From NCBI GenBank assembly GCA_000934455.1, contig KN888128.1, positions 87,912 to 151,911 on the forward strand: a DNA stretch of 64,000 bases. The letters are read 5' to 3'. The position numbers and the translations under genes are program-made. The notes beneath the pieces are model-generated. The model was not told the DNA's origin, did not search any database, and saw only the letters and a list, made by a program, of their open reading frames with translations. Numbering within the stretch: position 1 is the first letter of the stretch; each line of letters opens with the position of its first letter. Shown in pieces: positions 11,801 through 23,800 of this stretch. Source of the DNA: Apostichopus parvimensis (lineage: Eukaryota > Echinodermata > Holothuroidea > Aspidochirotida > Stichopodidae).

Positions 11801-14800
11801 GCCCTCAATTAACCAATTCCTTCCCCTACATCCTACAATTCACCTTACCCCTGCCTGCCTCATCTACCCCCATCTCTGCCCTCCATTGACCAATCCCTTC
11901 CCATACATCTTAACCAGACTAGGTTCTTCCTTCAAGATTCTGTTCCTCAAACTTACGTCGGTAGGGTGTGAGCTCATTGATCCTCGGCTGACGTCGTTAA
12001 ACATCTTCTGCACCTGAGGCAGCTCCACCAGAAACGTGGGCCTCACCGTGGTGGAGATGGACAGGAACAGATGGACGGCAGCTTGGACTACCTTGGCAGG
12101 AACTTCCTTCCCTAACAGAGGTTCAATGGCCTCTATGATGCTCCTCAACAGCGGCACAAACTTCTCCTGGTTGGTCGGCTGGCGCTGCGTCTCGCCGTAG
12201 AACTGAGCCAACCAGTGACTGTAGGCTTGGACAGCTGCTAAAGTGTGTGCATGTCTAAATTGAAGACACACAAAATAAATATATGATGATTAATTGTGAA
12301 GTTGAAATGGTTAGCTAACGTCAATCTGAACGGCAAGCGTGCGTCATTAAAAAGCCAATATAAACAGACGACATCCATTGAAGGTACTTTTGGCAAATTT
12401 CTTCTGAGAACTGTACAATTATGAGAAGACAAAGACGACGCACACATCAATGTAACCGATCCAGATCATATTTCGAGTACTTTAAGCGTTCATAAGAACA
12501 AACACTAGATTATTTCCGGGTTTGTACTTACACTTCAGCTAGATCTGGTTGCAGCACTGTAGGAACTGCCGTTTTGACTAAGAATAATTTAGAGCTACTT
12601 CCGTAAACCGCTGCTTGGCAAAATCTGTAAGATTATGGCGAAAAAAGTACATCAACAACAATTGATGTTTAATCATTGATGTCAAACAACAATTAACATG
12701 AAAGGAAATTTTAACAACTTCCACTTATTAAATATTATATTAAAACATCAGTTTGGAGCAAGTTTAAATTTGATACAAAATTATTATTAAATTATTATTA
12801 TTATTTTGATTAAAGGAAACTGAAATATAACCCCAGCTAGTAAACATCATTAATTAAGTAGCACTTTTCTAATTAAACAATGTGAATGTACATCATTTTA
12901 ATATCACAGGGTGGTCAAGGGGCGTAAGAAACAGTGTGTAGGGGTTCAAAATGCAAGCAAAGCTCACATGACCTCATGACCTCTCGGCAGCCCTTCCTTC
13001 TCAAAACTCACTTCTCTACTAAAGACAGGCCATTTTCAAATCTGCTGGCAAATTTTTCGGAGATAAAGTGATCAGACAGTCTCCCCATGGCCTGCAGTAG
13101 CGTCGAGAGATCTCGGAGTGTGCAATGTAGTTTCCTGCATTCGTTCTCAGCCACGATGGTCAGTTTGCGACCTAGATGAGAAAACATCAAGAGTTTTGTG
13201 TGTTAGCTTCAAGGTCAATTTAATCCAGAGGAGGGTTCATGTTTCTTTTTTGGGGAGGGGGTTGGGGGGATGGAATGTAGCACCCTATCGTCAATTGCAT
13301 TTTAGTTGTAACTTTGTCAAATTAAACAAAAAGTGAAGATGAATAATTGTGAGAAATCAATTAATCTATTCATTTCAACATTCTCCTAAATACTAATTCA
13401 TTTCAATATTAAGCCAATACACTGAGAGAAAGCTGGATTGAATGTAGCACTGTATGGTCACATGCATTTTAGTTGTAACTTTGTAACCTTAAACAAAAAG
13501 TGAGGTTGAATCATAGTGAGAAATAAAAAAACACAAAAACAAAACAAACAAGCCAAATGAGCTGCAGTGTTATTGGATTTCATTGAAAATTGACAAAAAC
13601 CAAAGGCTGGTTTAACTTGAAAAAATGCAGTATGGAGATATAACCCCTCCCCCAGGGGTTAAAGCAGTCAGCCGTCCAGCCGTCTTTTGCATGGCTTGCA
13701 ACTATATATGAAGGTGTTCAAAGTTTTCTGCAGTTTTCAGTACAGAGTATGCAAATATACTAGAGGTACAGAAATGAGACAATGATGTAAATATTGTTTT
13801 CTTTTACTTTCCCTAATTTTACCAATCAAATCTTGTATTAAGTAACTAAAAGCTTGCAATTTACCCTACGATACCTAAAAAATGAAAAGTTTCTAGGAGT
13901 GTTGCCCCCTTAACCCCCACAAGGGCCCTAAGGTGAGCCCTTTGAAGGCTGCTGTGATGGGCGATCACAATGATGCCTTTGGCATCATGTTGCCCCAAAA
14001 AGGTAGGACACCCACCTTAAAAATTTGGACACCCACATCTACCATTTCTGCCTCAACCCCTGCCCTCCCCCACCCACTTCCTGCCTCCTCCCCCACACAC
14101 CCTCACCCTTCTGACTGGGTATTCAAAGGATAACCTCAATTAAATAACATTGATTACAAGAATTAGCATGATTTCCGTACCTAACTTAAAACCCTGTATT
14201 ACTGGGAGGCATATGGGAGCGCATGTACAGTGTAACTGACATGTGTTGTAATTCAGGAATGAGCCAGTGAGAAACTTGATTTTAGCCAATAGACCATTTT
14301 TAATGCACTGGCATATTCTAGTAAGTGGTTAAACTTGTGACATTCTAGGCCTGGTCACAAAAATTCAAAATAAGGAATCAGATTAACGTACCTTCCGAAG
14401 AATCGATAACAAACTGACCGAGACCCAAGTACACCTCTAGATTCTCCTGAAAGGCTGGATACTATGATATGAAAATACAAAGATAATTTATGCAAAGTAT
14501 GGATTTAATTTTATTATTTTTTGGGCTGCAGATTGTTAACTCCATCAGTATCATCAGTTTATGTCCTGTTATAATGTATCGTTTACCTAATACAGTTAAA
14601 CCTTGATCGTCAGAACATGTCTGGACTGGACGTTCAGGTTTCTTATACTGTATCGTACTTTGCAATTGTAAAGTTTTACTGTTAAACGGCGATGTATAAA
14701 CAGTTATGAAATTAAATGTGCTGCAGCATTGATCCTTCTCTGTGTTAGGATAGTGTTTTGCTGTAACTGTATAAACACACTAAACATACTGCATGTTTAC

Positions 14801-17800
14801 AAAGTGCAGTATCACACAATTATGAATGGCAGACATCAGTCCAGATAATCCACGATCCAGATAATATAGGATCTGGATAGTCCAGGTTTTTTCACCGGAC
14901 ATCTATTTCCATCTTGTATGGACTTTCTGTACATGAACACACTAAACTTACTCCATGTTTACAGTGCAGCATTACACAATTATGAATGGTGTGATATCGT
15001 GTTTAGTCCAGGTTTTTACTGTACAACATTTTTCATATTTCATATTCTTGTGTAGTGTGTCTGTAGAGGAACTCACAATCTTGTATGCTATTTCTATTGC
15101 AATCTCCTTGTGTTCTGGCTCTGTCATGATCTTGTTGCATCGAGATTAATATTTCTTTTCGACAAATGCAGACCTTCTACAAGAGTGGACATAAGACATA
15201 ATGACAAGACAAAAGTAGAAATGGCCTATTTTTAAGAGCAGTTCTACCTTGATTGACATTAAATTTGAGAATCAGTAAATTCTATAAATTATATCAAGGC
15301 ATATGAATGCTATCTTGAAGAGCACTAATTCAATTAGTTCTTTTTTTTTTTCGTGTGGTGCTGTGGGTAATTACTAGCATTAATTCCACATTACCTATAG
15401 CATACATGTGGAATAGGACATACTGCACACTGAATCAGTGTTACTCACCAAAATACCAAATGCTTCTGTTGGTAGCAGTTCAGCTATTTTGGCGATGATC
15501 TCCAGACACTGTCTCAAGAAATGTTGCCATTCTGTCTCCTCCTAAAAGATAATAAAATTCAATGTAAATGAGCAGATCTCAAGATTGGATTTCATCTACC
15601 AACTATTCACAACGTCTGAATATGAAGATGGAAGGGGGTTTGGAGGGGGGTGGAGGGGAGGGAGGGGAGGGGAGGGAGGGGACAGTGTATTGCCAGTGTA
15701 AAATTGATTCAAGTGTAGAGTGTACTTTCTAGGAATACATCTTTTGTACCCTACTGTGGTTTGAAGGGTAGAAAATATTTTAACTGTTGGACAGCATTTG
15801 GTGACGTAAAAACACATTTTAATTGTAGTAATCAATGAAGACTTGAAATGCCATCTGATATGTAAACATGTAGAAACAAATGCGATGCATTTTGATTTTG
15901 TTCTCGAAAATACCCTACCAAGAGGTTATATAACTTGTGGATTAAAGTATAGCCAGTGGATTAAGCTATAATCAATGGATTAAAGATAGCCAGTGCACTA
16001 AGATATAAACCAGTGGCTTAAGCTAAAGTCAGTGGAATAAGATAAACCAGAGGATTAAAATATAACCATGGATTAAAGTATAACCAGTAGATTAAGCTAA
16101 AACCAGTGGATTAAAGATAGCCAGTGGACTAAGATATAAACCAATGGATTAAGCTAAAGTCAGTGGATTAAGATATAACCAGTGGATTATAATATAACCA
16201 GTGAGTATAAATAAAACCAGCGGATTAAGATATGACCAGTGGATCAGATTATAGCTTGATAGCTGCAGGATTAAGACATAGTCAGTGGATTAAGACAACA
16301 GATCAAGATAAAGCTTGAAGATTAAGAATAACCTACTGGATTAAGAATAGCCACTAGGTTAAGATATAGTTAGTGGATAAGGATATACCTGATCTATTAA
16401 GATATATCTGATGGATTTAGATACAAGCCAGCAAGAACCAACCAATGGTTTTTAAAGTACAGCCAACTGGATTAGAATATAAGAAAGCAAACAGAGATTA
16501 AACTCACGTCGTCATCGAGAAGTTCATCATCTAATTCCTCCAGTTGTGTCTGGTTGAAACCAAACTGCATCTTCCTCAATAGCTCACTCATTACTGAAAC
16601 TAACGCATCTCGATACCTGTGGAAGGTGACGATGACGGTGATGATGAAATAATGTAACATTCTAATATATAGATTTGATTATTACTAATGACGCCTTAAG
16701 ATGTATACAAAATAGGTCAATGGAAAAATATTTTCACTATTTACCACAACAGTTTTTACTAGGTATGAGGTGGCAGGGATTACAATAAATACAGGCCTGA
16801 CAAAGGGCAAAGAGGTTGGTTGGTGTGGGTAAGGGGAAGGTGGCAGGGTAGAGGGTGGGGGAAGGGGGGCCCTCAATTCAGTCATTGTCTATTGTGATTG
16901 ATGTAGCATTAAGTTAACGGAAAGGACAAACAAATGTTTAATGAAAGGCTTAGAATATTACCTGTCAATTAGATGGTTGCCTTCTTGTAATCTGGACGCT
17001 TGGAACTTGTCTTGAAGGTAATCCAGAAATACCGACCAAATATCTAAACAATTGAAGAAACCTTCCTCCGATGGCTGAGTAAAAGAAAATTAATAATCAT
17101 AATAATTAACAATTGAAAATTTATGAAATCAAGACTGGTTTAATTGGTACTTGGAAGATAAATAAAGGCAAATGCTACTACAACCAGTAATACTGCTCAA
17201 GTTAGAGTCTGAGCTCTTGTTTAGCATATGATCTCTACCAACCCCTCCACCACTCCTACTACCGCTATCACTCAAAATATTATAAGATGGATGCTATAAT
17301 CCTCAAGATGGCTACCCACTTGAAGATGTGCTTATAGAGTAGAGCTAAGGAATGAAACAGAACAGTGAGAACTGCCTTCAATTCCCTTTTTTACCCTTAC
17401 CCCCTCCCTCACCCCCTCCCATCCCCTCTCTCCCTTCATATCAAAAGGTCAAACCATATGTGTTGCAATGCTAACCACACTTACTTACTTGCAGAGCAGA
17501 GCAAAGAACTCAACCACAGGAAAATGAGTATTGCTATTAAATCTCTTATTAACTCACCACCCCTACCCCTACCCCTCCCTTTATCCAGCCCCCCCCCCCA
17601 CCCTACACCCCTAACCCTAACCCTAACCCTAGCCCCCCCCCCCACCCTACACCTACAAAGGACAAAAGGTGCATACATGTTACAATCCTGACTGATGACT
17701 CTTACCTGTTTGAAGGTGTATTTGTAGAGTAGAGCTAAGAACTCAACCACTGGAAAGTGAGCATTGCTTTCAAACCTCTTTAAGTGAACATCAACAAAGA

Positions 17801-20800
17801 GCCTCAGAAAATCGGTAAATTTCTCAACATAACTGTGAAAGAAATGAAAGTGAAGTTACACCTTGGTGAAAGAAAATCTTATTTCACTGTTAGCAATTTC
17901 CCATATCACCATTTCATAGATAAGCCATTAATGGCAACCCGTCCATTTCTGTTTGTGTTTTTTTTTTGCACAAATGGATGCATACCCATTTTGCACAAAA
18001 TTGTGCTGTGTGGGTGCGTACAGTACAGTACAACACTCATATATATTTTGTACATTTTCACACGTATCGAATGATGTTGACAAGCTGATTGTCAGTAGCC
18101 TATACATGCTTTTCAACTGTGAGGTTAGGTAATCCGAATACTGTAATAAGGAGCCACGGCTTCATGTCGGGCATTTTGTGAAATAATGACTATTTGTTTG
18201 ATTTTCTTCCAAAGTTCTTGACTTCCATCTCTTTACTGGCAAAAAGTTTCAACTCTTTTGTGGTAGTTTTATTTTTGTGAACAAATTTAATTTCTTTCGT
18301 GCATCACAAACTAAGAGAGTTTTTAGCTACCTTATCAAACTAAACGTAACACAAAACGTTTACGCTAGTCCCAGAGAACTACTCTGTACAATGTTCAGTT
18401 GAAATTATGGAATGGCTAACACCAGGATGAGTTACATTTAGATGTAACTTGTCTTCAAGGTTTAATCTTTTTTCCGCATCGAGCAGTAAAATACACTCTA
18501 TTAAAAGATAAAATCGGATAGATCAATTCTCACCTTGAATCGAGCTCCGTCAGCTGATTTCCGACCGATTGCGAAGTCGTGTCCTTCGTGAGCTTCTGCA
18601 AGAGCTGGAACGTCTGCTGAAACATTTTTAACAGGAATTCCTCAAAATCCACGGGAACACAGTTTTTGCCCACTATTTCGTTGATGCAGTTCATAGCGAG
18701 GACTCCTATGGAGGAACTACCGCTGGTACTGAAGCTACTGTTGGCCTTGGAGGGCGACGTGGCCTGGTGCACCGAATGAATATCGCAACCAAAGTTAGCA
18801 AGGTGAAAAATGACTGTCAATAGATTTGAGGAAATGTGGGCCGACAAGGGCATCCAACTGAAAAAATGAGTCAGACAATTCAAGCACAGAGAGGTTAACA
18901 GTTCGCTCTCGTGGTCCAGAGGCGGGAGCGGCTGAAGATTCTGTTTGTTACTCGGGGGAGTCTTGAACATGGTGCGTATCAGATGGCTCCCTGAGGATGG
19001 AAAATGAGAAGGGAGTGCTAAACGTGACGTCTCGGTAATCTTGAAGATAGCAGATAGTAGTCACAGACCGATAATTTCAGCCACTTTTATGAACGGCTTA
19101 CAAAATCTACTGGTTAAAATCTACTGGTTAAAATCTACTGGTTAACAATAAGTTCATAATGGCATTTTCGAGAATTGCAACACACATCAGTTTCTGTACA
19201 GGTGTATGACAGCAGCCCTATTATATTCGTTGATAATAGGCAGTAATGCAAAGCTTATGTTAGGTGTGGAAATCTTGCCGATTCTTTCACTCACGACTGC
19301 TGAGCGACTTAACATGTGATAACGTCCTTAATGTCTACTGGCAGAAGGTACAAGTGCCTTTTTTCTACTGGCAAAGAGCAAATATCCACTGGCCTGTTTC
19401 ATGTAGCAAATTGCAATGCAAAATGGGCAAAGATGTAGCCCGTAGCAGTTTTCTTACACAGAAACAGTATTTTCAGTACAAATGTCATAAGCAAAATTAA
19501 TAAACTTACAAAACTGCTACACAAGATGTGAATTATTCTCTGATATGTTTAATATTTCTGGAAGATAACACAGTTTCGTCAATCTACATCATAACAAACA
19601 GATACATCGTTAGCAAATTTATACTAAAGTTAGGAATCTCACAAAATATCAAATTTTGCAGAGACAGTCATACAAATTTGTGGGTAATGGAGAGTGAGAC
19701 CAACCTGACTGTAATGGAGAAGATCCGTAAGCTACGTGAGAGGGGCTACCGTCATCATTATCCCCATGGGTAGGGGAGGGTGGGGGAGTGGAAGTCGTCA
19801 CTAACTGCCGATGTTTGTCTAATATAGTTTCCAGAATATCTGGAAGATAGAAAAATGTAAGTATCATTTTTTAAGTCAAAACTACCGTATTTCAAAGAAA
19901 ACAAACGTAGGGCAAAGTTTGTAATAATAATTATATCACAAAAAAGCTACAAATCACGGAGAGGAGTGTTACCTAACCATTTAACGTTTCTTCTCACAAG
20001 GGAATGACTTACCACATCAGTTATTTTCAGATTGTTTGGTATGCTACCCTGGGCTTCATTTCAATCGGCACATCACACACCAAATAGCAGATCATAGCAA
20101 GTTTATATGTGCACTATCAGATGGAGTGGTGGTATCATGTGGCAATGAGACCCATAAGACCACTTCTTCACCTTTGGTATTTACCTAATTTATGTCACTC
20201 CATCATGCCTTATCATTGTTACAAGATTTCTTTATACAGGATAAACAGCCCTCGCAACACCAAAAAGAGCCCCCGTCATCAGTAAAACAGCCCTCCTAAA
20301 AATTCTGCTTGTGCTGAAAAGAGCCCTCGTCACCAAAAATTTATTTTCAGCCCTGGCTACAGTAGCCAAACAAAACACAATAATAAAGATTAAGATATGT
20401 TTGTAAGTTTCTGTGAGAATAGAGTGATCATTTACGTGTGATAATGCCAAATATGCTAGGTATCTGTTCCTCCAAAAGTTTCCGGAGTTGCTCCTTTCTG
20501 TCAGCACTGAGGTCCTCTCGAGGTGATACCAGTTCCTCTGAGGTTGTCAACAACATTTGGAGTCCCATGCTGGTGGTACCCTGCTGCTGGATCAGCTGTA
20601 ACCAAAGAGCCCAGTGTCCATTAGAAATACACAACATAGAGACAAGGATTCGTTTGTTCTACGGTTTTATATCCAAACAATTTTTATCTCGACATAAATA
20701 TTCAGATAAAAATTGTATCTTTAACATTTTTTAGTCACTGTTACTGAACACTAGAGGGTTGTGTATGAGGTTTGCATTAGGTTTCAAATATTAATAGTAT

Positions 20801-23800
20801 ATTATTATTATTATTATTATTATTATTATCATTATTATTATATTGCTGATGCTAACAAATCACCAGCTTTTGCAACACTGAGGTGGAAATCCTGATCAAA
20901 TCCTGATCAGGGATACAAAGTCACCCTTTCCGGTGCGAAAAGACCACTTGCCTCATTGGTTATATAATTAATTTATGTCATTAGTGCTAAAAACAAGCAG
21001 ATCAGGGATAACAGTGTCAACAAAGGTATTTTAGCTTCATTCCTTAATATTCACTCTGTATTTTTTGGTGATTACAAATCAATACCTTTCCTAATAAAGG
21101 TTGTGCTGGAAACCTCGATCAGGGATTAAATATCAACAAAGGTATATTTGCTTCATTTCTTATTATTCACTCTGTATATTTGGTGCTAACAAATCACCAC
21201 TTTTCCTAATGCTTTGATGGAAACCCTGACCAGGGATATATAAAAGATGAAAAAATAAATCAAGTAAACAGAGAGCACAAACCTGAATAATGTTGTTAAA
21301 GAAGTCAGGATAGAAGTGAGGCCAATCTAACTTCCCGATACAAACTAGGACTTTGATTAATTTATTCCTTATGGATAGTTGCATCGACTTGTGATTCGTT
21401 AGTAAATACTTGGTCAAGACATTTCGGATTTCTAGCTTTTCCGCTGGAGGGAGTCCAACCCACTGTCTGTTGATGAGGTTCTGGGAAAGAGCGTGAAAAC
21501 AAAATCAAAATATTAAACAAATAATAAATATTATCAACAGAAGTGTACCTATGTCCTAGCAAACCAATGAAAGTGTTATTGATATATGTAGGGTGGTATT
21601 TAAAGTGGCATATCTGTTACCGGTACAAAATCCATGATTGTTTCACCTTGTAACTCATCATTCCACATATAAAAAAAAAGTAACAAATAAGACAATGATG
21701 TTACAAACATTACCAGCAAATGCTCTAAAAATGTTTATACAACAATGCAAGTGATGATTTCAACAAACATATGACTAAGTTTGGTAGAGACAATATTAAA
21801 GATCTGAAATCATGGTGACACATGCTTAACCTTCAAAGAAATTTTTATTGCCACCCAGAAATTCTCTTTCCTCGTTGAGACATTAAATTGTCTGAATTAT
21901 CACACTTCTCAATGTCCGAAAAATAAGATAGTGATTCCAAACCACAAGGATAGAATGTTTCTAAATTTTTACCAAGTTTTAACATGTTAAACTTTCAGGC
22001 CAGTACTGGTGGCATTTACAGTATATTTTTTTACTGAAAATGGGATCCAGTCCTTTCGGTCATATAATTTTTTGTCTTTATATCGCCCCAAGCCTTGCCA
22101 TGAGATGAATTTGAGTTTCTGTGATAGAGTGCTTGAAATGTTGGCCCGTCCTGCCAGAAAATTCGAATCTAACACTGACTTACGTCTAGACGTGACGTCA
22201 GTGCGGCATATTGGTCAGAATCGATCAGTTCTCACTCTACGCTCACAGGAATGTGTACAGACTTCGCGTACAGCTGTGATTCAAAAAATTGCTCAGATAA
22301 CAAATATCTGAACCACATATTATGTAGAAAACCGAGTTGGGGAATTCTGGAACGTTCTGGAACTCGTCAAAAGATTGCTAACTTGCAACTTCATAGAGAA
22401 ATTTCCATTTGAATCGCTATTTAACTTTCAGAAATATTAACTTTCCTCGCTACAGTGTAGCTTACTAACGATAGCGTCCCTGCAGCCCCCGAAACGAAGT
22501 GACGCGATGATGTCACAGTGCTCATAGTTCTCCACTGTTCAAAATATATTGAGATTAATTTGGCGCGAGGTTAAAAAAGTCACTTCTCCTGGATCATAGG
22601 ACAGAAAATCCCGAACTAGGACTTTGGTGATGAAAAAAATTATGGAGTGTCTTTCATATAACCAATAGACTGTCACTAAAAAAATGTCTTTAAAGGCCAT
22701 TCAGCACATGTCCAAAGTCCAGTTCTGTTAAAAGGCAACAAGGTCACTCTAAGCACCACATAGGGGACCAAGTTGTGTGAATGTAAAACCTCACACCACA
22801 TATGTACACTTGGGCACCACTATAAAAGCTATACTATATCTTTGCTAAAAATCAACATAAGGAGCTTATGAAAAATCCATTGTCTAAAGTCTGCTGTCTT
22901 TTCATACATGACATTTAACATTCAGCCTGGGTTTGCAACTCTTTATTATTACAGATGAAAGCTTCCTAGCCAATTTTGCATCGAAGAATTATGTCCATGC
23001 AGTAGTCGTTACTGTCTTAAACTGGTGCTTGCTACTTTAACACATCAACACTCAGCAAGCACTGGGTGTTAAAGTGTGTAACACTAACAAAAACTTGAGT
23101 ACTGTACATTGGGTGCGGTGTGTGTATGGGGGAGGAAGCACTAATATGCTGCTATGAAATTAATAAGAAAGAAAAAAGAAGCATAACCTATGTACCCCTT
23201 CTAAGATAAAACAGACCATAGTTAGAAAGGATCATACACCACAGTTGGCCAAAAAAAAGGCCAAAATTATGTATAAAACAAGATACTGTGCTCAGTACAA
23301 CAGAGCATATATACCATCCAATTTAAAATTCACTGCTACTAAAATTTCTGGATTTTGTTTCCTTCTAACAATCTTTTTGCCTTGGCTTTACCGTCAAAGT
23401 CAGCAATTACAGTGATCAACAACAAATGTTTTACACTCAGTATGAGTGTTATCTCTGATTAAAATGGTTTTCTACTTTCAGCAGAAACTTTAACCAGTAA
23501 CATAACACCAATACAAGATGGCAGCTGTTCGGATATTTCTTTGTGAATTGCTACTCTGTTTTTGGTGTTTTACGTCAGAGAGAATCTGTATGGCCTTACC
23601 TCGAAGACACTGAGTGTATACATCAGCACATACTCATTCCTGGTATGACCCAAGAAATAGAAGCACTGGTGCCACGCTCCTTGTTGGGAGCTGAAGTTAT
23701 TCAGCAGTTCCTCTGAAGAGAGTAAACAAATATCAAAAAGGAATGCCTGCATCAAGAAATGAGAATGAAGCCTGGCAAATCAAAACATTACTCAAACATG

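Noticed and set aside
11499-12017. 172-codon plus-strand frame rich in Pro, Leu and Ser
   Set aside because: It is the minisatellite read through, then the antisense of XPO6 exon 15.
21987-22311. Overlapping frames on both strands (minus one ends VKKYTVNATSTGLKV)
   Set aside because: No splice sites or homology. Probably part of an unclassified old repeat in XPO6 intron 3.
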